Assembly: GCA_026874595.1 (NCBI GenBank)
Contig: CM049317.1
Coordinates: 28,273,401 to 28,337,400 of the forward strand
Origin: Sipunculus nudus
Lineage: Eukaryota > Annelida > Sipuncula > Golfingiida > Sipunculidae
Direction: 5' to 3'
Length of the DNA: 64,000 nt
The notes beneath the pieces were generated by a model. It saw nothing but the letters and a program-made list of their open reading frames with translations. It was not told the DNA's origin and did not search any database. Each line of letters begins with the position of its first letter. Position 1 is the stretch's first letter. Both the position numbers and the translations under genes were made by a program. Below are positions 1 to 9,798 of this stretch, one piece after another.

Positions 1-590
1 AATGATCCGCCCTAAAATGAAATCTTTAATACACTTACACAGAGGTAAATAAAATGACGTCTATCGCACCCTGCAACTGCTTTTGGGCTCTTGATTGTGT
101 GATCTACTACCCCCCCCCCCCCCTCCCCCGCCTCATTTTTTACTAGGCTTTGATTGTGGTTAACATGTCTGTAGGTGGCCTAAGGTGAACATTAGCTCTC
201 TATCTGAGTTAATGGTGAGTTTGGAGCTAAGAGGACGGGGTAAACAGCAATTTACCACCACTTCCCCCCGTTACATCATGAACTTCCATGCTATAAATTC
301 CCCACCAGCCAGCCAGTGTTTGTACAAATCAATGGACATTATACACCTTAATTAGATTTTTCAAAAAAAAAAAACCTTTGACGTTCTTAAAGTGACCATA
401 GGAAGTATAGGCAGTAGGCATTTGTTTCAAATTATATTAATAATGGTATTACCTGTAGTAAAATTGTTTGCAATGAATTATTTTTAAAATGGCGTAGGCG
501 ATACTGGCATAGGTAAGCGCTCTGTGGTTCGTTTTTTTTAAATATAAGTTAAACAAATAAACTCCGACAACTTCACACAAGATCTGATTC
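1..590. other. Gene-free left edge
   Basis: No coding signal was recognised. The stretch holds a poly-C tract at about 110-125, an A-run at about 363-374 and otherwise AT-rich sequence. It lies downstream of the minus-strand DUF4440-like gene, whose AATAAA signal is at 591-596. Confidence 0.5.
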
Positions 591-596
591 TTTATT
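591..596 (-). terminator. Polyadenylation signal AATAAA of the DUF4440-like gene
   Basis: The minus strand reads AATAAA about 30 bases after the TAA stop (626-628). This supports exon 4 as the true last exon. Confidence 0.6.
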
Positions 597-625
597 ACTC
601 TGAACAGTACAATGATACAGGGTAT

Positions 626-884
626 TTAACTTTCGTTCCATATGTTGTAGAGAATTCGCCACTGGTTGGTTGCCAAGTCCTTCTTCCACACCATCAGCGC
701 TCTGAAAAAAAACAAGAAATCGTTTGCGGCGATCAAAACAATACACATTGAATTTAATCTGACATATAAAAAATCAACTCAGTTTTTGTTTAAATTTTAC
801 TTTTTTTTCGTTTGCATGCAAGGATTAGTATTTATGGGATAAGTAAACATTTTTTTGTGAATAAAATGCCTTTTTAGTTACAGT

Positions 885-938
<54 letters not shown>

Positions 939-3017
939 TGTGTGTAGACTTATTAAAAGTGAGATGTCATATGTAGTGTCTATGGCCTGAATCAACCTAT
1001 TACTGAAAATATCGGTGTTCTGGACACAGATATGGATGGCTCACTTTCCAGTTTCCAGCACCTTTCCGTCCGCCCCGTCCTCTTCATATCTTAAAACTTG
1101 GACAGCGATATCTCCGAAGATCTCGATCCTGTCGTTACGCACGTACACTTCTTTCATTGTGTCCATGAACCGGTTGAGCATGGGGACAATTTCAGCTGAT
1201 AACAAATAGTGTTGTATAACTTTCACGATCTATCATAATAATTGAAAATAAATATTAATTAAATATAATATAATCACATATTGAGACGACTTAAAATAAT
1301 GAAATGTATAAGAGCAAGGAGGTGATAAAGTTTTCTTGAAAAATTCACTGATTTGCACTGATTTTTCTCTTATTCATTATAAATGTTATTAAATGTCTGG
1401 TTTTTCCAATACCATCAGACTTTATTTAAACAATTATACCTATCAATAAAAGAAACCATTCACCAAATTACTTTTCAGACATAAATTTAACGTTTTTAAA
1501 GGAGGTGATAAAGTTTTCTTGAAAAATTCACTGATTTGCACAGTTTTTTTTTTTCTTATTCATTATTAATGTAATTAACGTTTAAATTAAACGTTTTGAA
1601 TTAAATTTTGGATTTAATCAAAGGCTTTCTGAACTAAACGGAAACAATAGTAGATAGTAGATCAACACTACACATATTTTGTATGAATGATAATATGGCA
1701 ACTTATTTGACCTTTGCCCTCTCGTGCCGGCTCTCCAGGTGGCATACTGTAGGTCTCCGCCAGGTAGATCTGGTCGTACAGAGCTTCCGGATTAGGATTA
1801 CGGAAATGGGTATGATACACGTTCATCTGGGAAATGATTTGTTGTTCATCGCTCTCTGGAAAGATAAATCCAGTTTTTATGACACGTTGCATAAAAATAA
1901 AATAATATACCCATTGCTCTCATTGTTAGCTGTATTTTTCTTTCGAATGCTTAATGCAAAATGTGCGTACATTATTTCAAGATTGCCTCCGCCAGTAGGG
2001 TATGCGTTCATCCCGATCGCGTGTGTGTATGTGTGTAATTGTGTGTTTGTGTGCGTGTTCACAACATAACTGCGCCAATCATGAACTAAATCTCATGTAA
2101 TTTCTATGCATTTTGAAAATGGTCAGGTGAAGAATCGATCAAATATGGTGGTGATCCGACACATGATCCGTCATCAAGGATTTTTCATCAAGGAATATTG
2201 AAAATATACAAACAAGAATGAACCTGGCATTATGTGCCGAATAAGTTAATGCAAACACGGGTTGAAAAGCATCACACAATTGGGACCTTGCGCAGTCTTG
2301 CATTCCTTAGAATGCAGATTTCTTGTTTATGTACGTTACAAGTATCGCAGCCCCACCGATAAATATAAACCAATGCAATAAGCCAAAATCAATATATTTA
2401 GCTGTGGTTCAGTACAGTAAATAAAAAAACACGGGTTGGGAAGCATCACACAATATAGACCTCCTCACATGGCGCAGGCTTGCATTCCTTAAAATGCAGA
2501 TTTCCTGTTTATGAATGTTACAAGTATCGCAGCCCAACCGATGAATATAAACCTATGCAATAAGCCAACATCAATATATAAAGCTGCGGTTCATTACAGT
2601 TATTATAACAAAATCTAAAAGCTGGCAAAGCACGTACAACGAAGTAGTTGCACAACAATTATAAGCGTAGGTTCTAGATTTAGAACTGAAAGTGCATGGG
2701 ATCATTTAACAACTTGGTTGTATTTGATTATAAATAATTATAAATTTGGTGACTTTAAACCATTGCAAAAGTATACAAAACGATCAAATGCGTTAATTCC
2801 AAATTTAATACCCATAAATACAATCTATTATTTTTCACGTACAAATTCGAATTCATCATTTTAACGATACCCTTGCTTCTAGACCGTACCCCTAACTTAA
2901 AGAAACTTCTCATATACGGTACTGTACATATTAAACATGTTTTCAGTTACCTGTATTTCTGGTCTCCCCGAAAACCATGAGACAAATGAAAACCACGACT
3001 GTCTGAAAGAGGCCCAT
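626..3017 (-). CDS. Secreted DUF4440/SnoaL-like small protein, four exons
   Basis: Exons on the minus strand, in order: 3017-2951, 1855-1712, 1195-1045 and 701-626. All junctions are GT..AG, the frame is continuous across them, and the product is 145 aa. Exon 1 encodes MGLFQTVVVFICLMVFGETR, a typical signal peptide, so the protein is probably secreted. The mature part fits the SnoaL/NTF2-like fold of the DUF4440 family: an early segment with YLAETYSMPPGEP, a middle segment with EVYVRNDRIEIFGDIAVQVL, and the diagnostic C-terminal pattern ALMVWKKD..NQWRILYNIWNES (residues about 121-145). Exon 3 could read through to an in-frame TGA at 1041-1043, but its GTGAG donor and a good acceptor at 702 restore the conserved family C-terminus, so the four-exon model is preferred. 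A TATA-like element lies upstream at 3081-3092 and AATAAA follows at 591-596. The function of this family in animals is largely unknown, and no catalytic role is claimed. Introns 1 and 2 contain local duplications. Confidence 0.82.
888..935. repeat. (TA)n microsatellite
   Basis: About 24 uninterrupted TA dinucleotides in intron 3 of the DUF4440-like gene. Confidence 0.95.
1318..1585. repeat. Pair of ~80-bp direct repeats in intron 2
   Basis: Two near-identical segments start at 1318 and 1501, both opening GGAGGTGATAAAGTTTTCTT. They are about 183 bases apart and separated by unrelated AT-rich sequence. Both lie in intron 2 of the DUF4440-like gene. Confidence 0.8.
2253..2604. repeat. Tandem duplication, ~178-bp unit, two copies
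   Basis: Copies start near 2253 and 2428, each with AACACGGGTTG..AAGCATCACACAAT and ending ..GGTTCA.TACAGT. They differ by scattered substitutions and a small indel, so the duplication is not recent. It lies in intron 1 of the DUF4440-like gene. Confidence 0.85.
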
Positions 3018-3080
3018 TTTCTCTATCTTCAGGAGCGTCTACCTTGTCTGTGGTTAACTGGAACTATTTGGGACTGTGGG

Positions 3081-3092
3081 GTTTTATAAAGG
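3081..3092 (-). promoter_or_regulatory. TATA box of the DUF4440-like gene
   Basis: Read on the minus strand this is CCTTTATAAAAC, about 65-75 bases upstream of the ATG at 3017. The spacing suits a core promoter with a 5' UTR of roughly 40 bases. Assigned by motif and position only. Confidence 0.5.
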
Positions 3093-3099
3093 CTCGAGC

Positions 3100-3710
3100 T
3101 TTCATAATGAACCCTCATGACCTGCTGTTCCTAAATTGTATCTTATTAACAAGTCGAAGTCGACTGAACTAGAATTATTGAATTAATGTGACAATGAGAT
3201 ATTGTGGCAGCTCGCAATTTGTTTTACAAATGTCTGTCTGACTGTACACTCAATTTATTCAGGCGCGCATCCATGGATATTTACGGGGGTGGGGTTGGGG
3301 ATTAATGTGGGGATTAAAATAGTTTTGATTCTACAGAGAATTTCCATTCCTCAATCAAACATTGAAATATTGTTTGTGATAACAAAGCATGATCTGATAC
3401 GACCACATTAAGTTCAGCTAAAATGTACGTTTAATAATAACAAGCTAGGAGAGTGAAGCTTTGGTATGCCATGTGATTGGCAACTTCTAACAGCTATTTG
3501 TTATTTAACTGAGACCATGGTTTACTGTATTAGGTATGATAAACAATCAGACAAAGGCAAACATGTGTCTCTTAGTTTATTCTGTACAAGGTTATTTGCA
3601 TAATTAATAAGCTTGCCCCGTACAACATTAATGGTGGTCTAGATAATCGTATGATGACTCGAATTTATGATTTTGATGCTACAATGAACGCTGAAGAAAA
3701 ACAACACCGT

Positions 3711-3757
<47 letters not shown>

Positions 3758-3862
3758 TATGGAAAGGGTATACACAGAAAAGTAGTTCACTGACAGTGAA
3801 CCACTTTTCTGTGTATACCCTTTCCATCTATAAAACAATGAACCAGCATGGTTATTCATACA

Positions 3863-3905
<43 letters not shown>

Positions 3906-4799
3906 GTGTGAGTGATTATATGGTGTGTGTTCGGCAGTATGTGTATATCATTTTAAGAGAAAACTTATGAATTATGAATGTATATATATATTAATGAATG
4001 TATATATATATGCTGATTGTTACGTAACTTTTAACTATGTACTGGCCTCAAGTAATCCTTGAACTCTAGGAATTTTGATATATATAATAACCCGCCAGTG
4101 CCTAATCAATCAAACCGGTACTGTAATTACGATGGCCAGATGAACGGACTTTACGCTGATCGCCGAATTATATAATTGTCTGTCTGCAGTGACCATAAAC
4201 CACCTTGTACTCAATGTAAATGGTTTGTTACTGATGGGGGATCATTGTTCGTCAACGGAGACCTGCAGATTTTTCACAATAACGGATCACATGGACCCGG
4301 TGAACCGAATTTGTATTCTCCCGAGACCACCCGATTTTGGCCGCCACGTCACCGATATCGCGCCGAAATGTACCGCCAGGTTTTGCGAAATTAAACAACA
4401 AAGACAATAATATTCTTTATTAAGTTTATATTTGGCATTAATGTTGTCAATGCATGCTCGCTATTGGAACCATTGATTTATTTATTGCAATGTACAATTC
4501 TCAAGCGCCGCAACTCGATCCGCCGCACTAGGATGTCGTACACACGGCCTTAGGCAGGTTTATCCTTGATGTCCGCAGATAGACCTTTTGTGTGGAGAAT
4601 GGAAGGTGGTGTCGTCCTGCGTCTCGTTTTAACCCATCTGGTCATGCTTATAGGGTGTGAACGGCCCCACTTCCATATGGTTTGCTTGTTCGTTCTCTCA
4701 GCATGTGTGTGTCCAGTAGATCATATAAAAATTTACCTAAATATTATTTTCAGACAAATATTTAATTTTCAATGCATGTATATGGACCATGGGTCTCCA
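3100..4799. other. Gene-free interval with microsatellites
   Basis: No coding exon was recognised. It contains the TA tracts and the snapback palindrome listed separately. The two overlapping reading frames at 4176-4410 match no family I know and lack convincing splice sites. Confidence 0.5.
3717..3904. repeat. Two (TA)n tracts flanking a perfect-stem hairpin
   Basis: TA repeats run from about 3717 to 3760 and from 3862 to 3904. Between them, 3761-3825 is an almost perfect palindrome: GGAAAGGGTATACACAGAAA is mirrored by its complement ending at 3825, with one A/C mismatch and a loop of only a few bases. The same layout (TA tract, hairpin, TA tract) recurs at 17578-17759. Confidence 0.9.
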
Positions 4800-4918
4800 A
4801 AAAAACATTTTTATTTTTATTATGTTTATTATAATTATTATTTTTATCATAATAAATATTATCTATTATTATTATTATCAGTTTTATTATTTTTTATTAT
4901 TATTATTAATATTATATA
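4800..4918. repeat. TTA/ATT-rich microsatellite
   Basis: Imperfect (TTA)n/(ATT)n sequence directly precedes the interspersed repeat at 4911. The copy at 16548 has the same kind of leader, so the microsatellite is probably part of, or seeded by, that element. Confidence 0.8.
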
Positions 4919-5430
4919 ACGACTTAAGATTGGCCATGAAGGAATAGGCGTGAGTAATTGCCGGGCCTTGCATGACGTCAGTGCCGCCTGTGTTTGGATT
5001 AATCCATCCATAGAATTCTTTGTACATGAGAGTGCGTGATTTCACGCAAAAAGAATTGTCATATATGGCAGACGAAAGGATATGTGCTATCACAAGGGGT
5101 TGTATGATTGTGTAAACTTGTTTGTATATCGGGTTAGGTACTTAGCCCTCAATATATAGCTGACTGTTTAAAACGGTCATTCTTTGAGTGTTTGTCGCTG
5201 AAAATCATAACATGGCGTCTAACCTGAAATAATCCCAGGGTGAAATTATTTGACAGGTCGCAGAACGCAGTTTTAATCGTTTCTGGCGGTCGTAGTTTGT
5301 TGGATTTCGCTTTTTCAGTAAATGTGTAATTAATATTGGCATTTATGAAGTAGAAACAAAGTTGAAAAATTATGTGGAGTGAGCCTGCAGAATATAAACT
5401 TTTAATTCTGTTCACACGTTGCATGTATTA
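4911..5430. repeat. Interspersed repeat R1, copy 1
   Basis: Begins TTATATAACGACTTAAGATTGG and shares ordered blocks with 16548-17040 and 22140-22520, including CTTGCATGACGTCA, GGTATGTGCTAT, TTGTATATCGGG, ATGGCGTC and a block near TTATTTGACGGGTC. The three copies align over several hundred bases with indels. I recognise no coding capacity or terminal structure, so the class is unknown. This copy lies outside the lectin duplications, which shows the family is dispersed. Confidence 0.7.
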
Positions 5431-6073
5431 TATTATAGTCCCTCCCACCAAGGGGCGCCCTCCGTTTTTTTTTTCGGTGGTGGGGGGGGGGGGGGGCAAT
5501 AATTTGAACATGCTAATATTTCGGTCCATTATTTTACAATACAAGAAAATTATGTACATTTCGGCAATAGACACTGAAAGATACTAGTCAATCAGATTAA
5601 TTGTATACTTTTCAACTCTCCAGACATTCCCCCAGGAAGTAACTCCGCAGCTTGGCGTCTTTTAGCTGACGATGTATTTTATCATATTTATGGCACCAAT
5701 CCTCCAATCATCCAATCAACGTTTGTCCTTCAGCCTATCACTTCAGTCAGTATTTCATGATGGGAAAAGACTGTTTTCTCAGATTAATCAATTGTTTCAC
5801 TCAAATTCTTAGGTATGGTGATACCAGGTTGATTTGCTTACAGGTAATTTTCAAAATAAATTTTGTAAAACAATAACACCAATAAATGATGGGCGTTTTT
5901 TTGATGGGACGGTCTCGATTTTCTCCGGTATTTTTTTTTGCGTGTAAATCCTAGCGTATATGAGGTTTGATAGCATATATGTTTACACCAATGCATGTGG
6001 CCATTGAGTGCGAGTCATGACGTCACAGAGGACATTGACGTCACTCAAGCAACCCTTTCCCTGAAAAGTACAG
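5431..6073. other. Gene-free interval
   Basis: No gene recognised. It holds a T-run followed by a poly-G tract at about 5468-5497. Two TGACGTCA palindromes lie at 6018-6025 and 6036-6043, just before the inverted-repeat element. Confidence 0.5.
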
Positions 6074-7154
6074 TTAGGCCGTGTCCGCACTAGCAAATAA
6101 TCCGGATCGTGAATCGGTTTACTCTGTCCGCACTAGGCCACTAATCCGCATCAGTTCGGTTTTCTGTAGTCCGCTTGAAAGGCGGTCTACAGTAGTCCGG
6201 TTTACTTTAGTCCGGTTTACAGTAAACCGGTTTCTAGTGCGTACAGGCAAACCCGCTTCTAGCCCGAATGAGTCCAGTTTCAGCGAACAGCCTTGATCGC
6301 TAGCCGTGATGTTGCCCCAGCATGCGTTGCGCAAGGGAGCGCTCATTTGTAGGCCTGAATCGGATTACGAACCAAGTGCGGACAGCAAACTCAAAGTGTG
6401 TTTCATAAACCGGTTTAGGCTTTTGTAAAGCAAACTACAGTGCGGACGCAAAGCGGACCACTTCGAGACTAACGTAAACCGGTTTAGTATAATCCGGTTT
6501 AGTTGCGAACTAAAGTCCGTTCCAGCACCCCGGTTCACCTGTTTTTTCGCGATTATCTCTACATAAGACAAACTTGCAAAACAAAATTTGCTCCAATGGC
6601 ATAAAGAGGCAAAAGCGTAATTTTTGGTACCTTACCTACTCAAAATATATATATTATTCACTTTACGGCCTGGTTGACATATCTCATATATATCCGTGGT
6701 TCATGGCGTCCCTAATAAGTGGCCATTGTTTATCCTCCTTGGATATGGAGATAAAGTTATGTGACGTAACAGTGAAGCGCGTGCACGCGGAGAATACAAT
6801 TCTCGCTGTAAACAGGGGTCGGCAGCTCTTGATTATTGGTCCCATGAATATGGGCGCCTCTTTAGTACGTCACGTCTATTATGACGTCATCACTAATCCC
6901 TGTTATGCCCATTTCACAGATTAGTGGCAAGATGTCGCTAAAGAATAGACTAGTTACTCATAAACTGGTTTTAAATTGTTTATAGGAAAATAACATAAGG
7001 TAGGTTATTATTTCCATATTAGTTAATTACGCTTTTTCCTCTTTCTTCCCCAAGGTCAAACAGTTCTGGCGTTCTTTGATTCACAGATAAATAATCGCGA
7101 AAAAACAGGTGGACAGGGGTACTGGAATGGATTATAAGTGCGGATACGGCCTTA
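6074..7154. mobile_element. Nested inverted-repeat (MITE-like) elements
   Basis: The outer ends match as inverted repeats: TTAGGCCGTGTCCGCACTA near 6074 and, on the other strand, TTAAGGCCGTATCCGCACTT ending near 7154. A second inverted pair lies inside: about 6515-6560 (..GTCC.TTCCAG.ACCCC..CACCTGTTTTTTCGCGATTAT) against the complement of about 7083-7132. The left part also holds many copies of TCCGGTTTA in both orientations. No transposase was seen, so these look like non-autonomous DNA-transposon derivatives, one inserted in or next to another. Confidence 0.7.
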
Positions 7155-7364
7155 ATCATCGTACTGCAGTGTGGGCAATGGTTGTAGTTCGTTGTGTGTC
7201 TAGTCAAGGACAGAAACATCACAATGTCGAGGGTAGTTTTTTCATAAAATGTACAAGTGAACCGTCTCCAGGATAACGCAACTTTAATAAAAGCTCCACG
7301 GCGCCATCTTTAAAAACACTTTCTCCCAGGGTTTGCGTCCCCATCTCGGGGGATGCTTATATTC

Positions 7365-7939
7365 CTATAGTCCGTCCCAGTACCCGTGTCCGCATGTTTT
7401 TTCGCGATAATTATTTTTAAAATATTCTTTAAAATGCCCTTTGGCCTAAAGCAGATATACAGATATTCCGCCGATTTTGTGTAAAGTGGTTATATATCAT
7501 GAAAAACGTATTTACTTTGCGACTCTTTTGCGTTATTTTTGCTGAAATACCGTGAATGGCGTCTTCCCGGCACTGCTAGACAGTACATTCCTCCATGTTA
7601 CACTTTCCATGTCTATGGCTGCGTTTGGTGTTTGTTAGACAACAGTGACGTCACAAAGACGTCACAGTGATCGGTCGCACGTCATCATCAATTGACTGAC
7701 GTCATAAGTTTGACTGGCTTGTTTATTATCAGTTCTCAGGTAAGGAATAAGTCGTATACGCTGTAGCTTGTTTTGTCATATTTTTGATTATTTGTCTCAT
7801 ATAAAATCAAAGCAAGGTAAGGCATAACTTTTTACACAGCTAGTCAGCAGGATTAATCCTGCAACCTTTGGACAAGTATACTTGTATAAAAAATTATTCC
7901 GGAAAAACATGCGGACACGGGTAATGGGACGGACTATAG
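7365..7939. mobile_element. MITE with ~45-bp terminal inverted repeats
   Basis: The left end CTATAGTCCGTCCCAGTACC continues through CGTGTCCGCATGTTTTTT. It is matched in inverted orientation by the sequence ending GGGACGGACTATAG at 7939, with a few mismatches over about 45 bases. A TA target duplication is possible because the ends read TATAGTCC/GGACTATA. There is no coding capacity. Its CGTGTCCGCA...TTTTTTCGCG motif is shared with the termini inside the 6074-7154 element, so the two are related. Confidence 0.8.
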
Positions 7940-8261
7940 AAAATCGACATCGGTCAAGCTTACCTAATATCATTTTCCATCTAGACTCATGGTTATTTTG
8001 AAAGAAGAAGAGCCTCTATTTGGGCACGGAACTATCTATGTGATCAAAACTTAATGACTACGGATTCTGTTATATTTGTGTGGAGTTATTCAGTCAATGT
8101 TTGCCATTTCACATTTTAATATAGTTACTGTCTTTGCATGTTTACAACTAGAAAAAAAAACTCAGAGAGCGCAGACCCCCGACAAGTCAGCTAAAAAGCC
8201 TCATATGGAACTGTCAGAAAAGCAGCATTTTTCCTATAAAATATACCTGGATCAAGAATAT

Positions 8262-8423
8262 TTCGGTATCAAAATTTAATCAATTTTTCCTTCGATCATT
8301 GCCGAGCTATCCTGAAGATTTCATCAAAATCAGTCAATAACTGACTAATTTTGCTATCAGACAAATTAAACAAACCAACACCCGCAAAAAACATAACCCC
8401 TGCCGCTTAGTGAAGGTAATAAA
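8262..8423. repeat. Interspersed repeat tail, copy 1 (GGAGGTAATAA type)
   Basis: Runs from ATCAAAATTTAATCAATTTTTC through GCCGAGCTATCC..ATTTCATCAA to CCCGC..AAAAACATAA..CCGCT..GAAGGTAATAA. It aligns with 8928-9090, about 660 bases away. The terminal motif resembles a repeat tail common in marine invertebrate genomes, which is recalled rather than searched. Confidence 0.65.
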
Positions 8424-8927
8424 CAGGTAAAGTCGAATGTATTTGCAGACTAAAGCTAAGATTTCTTAAATGTACGGAATGCGGGATGCAGAAAGCTAAT
8501 AAAATCGGTACACATATTGAGAAAAAGATAAGATTCCTCATTCACGGACCCAGCATGCGGAATGCTTATATATCCGGCAAAATAAATCGCTACATGTAGC
8601 GAATTTGTAAGTTTCCTGATGTTTTCAAGGGGTTCATATGAAATCTCTCAACACACATTGCATATTCCGTAGATAAGGAAACGTACAAAGCTACTACTGA
8701 AGAAACATGCCAAAGTCGGGTCCCCCCGTCCCCCCCCCCCCCCACTCCCCGCCGCTGTACGTTGATAGACCAACACCTTTCAGGGAAACAGCACGTACAC
8801 ATGGAGAGACGTCATTGTTCTCTGTAACGTCAAGACTCGCACTCCAAATATATGCTATGGAACCCCCCCCCCCCCCCCATAAAATACTAGAGCTCATTCT
8901 GGGGTTATTTACGCCTCGATCGCCTCC

Positions 8928-9090
8928 AAAATTTAATCAATTTTTCTTTGCCGAGCTATCCCGAAATTTCATCAATCCCCGTTGAGGACTTGTTGTGTAA
9001 TCGTGCTAACAGACAAAGAGATAAACAGACAGACAAACATACGCACCCAAAAACATAATCCCCCCGCTAGGCTTGGCGGAGGTAATAAGA
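8928..9090. repeat. Interspersed repeat tail, copy 2
   Basis: Second copy of the 8262-8423 repeat, with AAATTTAATCAATTTTTC, GCCGAGCTATCCCGAA, tandem ACAGACA units and the ending CTTGGCGGAGGTAATAAG. The sequence between the copies carries poly-C tracts near 8734 and 8866. Confidence 0.65.
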
Positions 9091-9798
9091 TGATGATTAT
9101 CAGTAATTAGCACGGTGGTGTAAAGAGGCAAGACCAGAGTGTTAGGTAAGAAAACTTTTATTCATGATTTGTTTTTACTCATTTGTGAAACAGTGATTTC
9201 TGATCACATTTACAGATGAATTAAATAAGGAATATTTTATGGAACTGTTTGAAGTTCGTTTTAGGTAGATGTTCTAAGTTGATATTGTTGTTGATTGGTC
9301 CCGTATACAATAACCCTATAAGAGCAACACTCTGTTTTGAAATATTATTTCATGTTACAATCTCTGGTTTTAGGGTTGAAAGGGTCAAGTTTGGTTCTTT
9401 CAAATCACTGACTGTTGCACAGAATAAGCCTTAAATTTACTGAAATAAAATAATTTACGTACATAAAAATATATGCTTATAAAATTGTTATGTTCACTAT
9501 TGTTTGATATAAACAACCTTTTATGCACTGATTAAGTATATTGAAAAGCTATTCTTCCCTTGCTTTCAGAGCTGATTGGAGTCCACTGGGAACTTTTCCA
9601 TTAATTATCTCTATTATTATTCTGCTAATATACCTTTTGTTAAGTATTATAATATGTTCTAAAGAACATGGTCGGGAAACTGAAGAAATGAGTTAACCTC
9701 ATATGAAAGCATGGAACAAATAATCAATACCTTATGTGTGTGCCTGCTTGGGTAGAACTATCAGAAACATGGTACCATTGAATGAAATAGGAACAGGA
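9091..9798. other. Upstream region of lectin gene 1
   Basis: No exon recognised. From about 9560 to 9798 the sequence aligns with the regions upstream of exon 1 in the other two plus-strand lectin copies (about 17103-17353 and 22607-22863). Shared blocks include CTTGCTTTCAGAGCTGATTG and CATATGAAA.CA.GGAACAAATAAT. This conserved 250-base stretch probably holds the promoter and 5' UTR. No clear TATA box could be assigned. Confidence 0.55.

Noticed and set aside
1041-1043. TGA at the end of exon 3 as the true stop of the DUF4440-like gene
   Set aside because: A good donor just before it and an exon at 626-701 supply the conserved WKK..W..YNIWN C-terminus and a nearby AATAAA.
4176-4410. Two overlapping 72-73 aa frames
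   Set aside because: No family resemblance and no splice context; overlapping frames suggest chance.
8590-8985. Overlapping frames rich in proline or glycine
   Set aside because: Composition comes from poly-C tracts; no splice sites or conserved motif.
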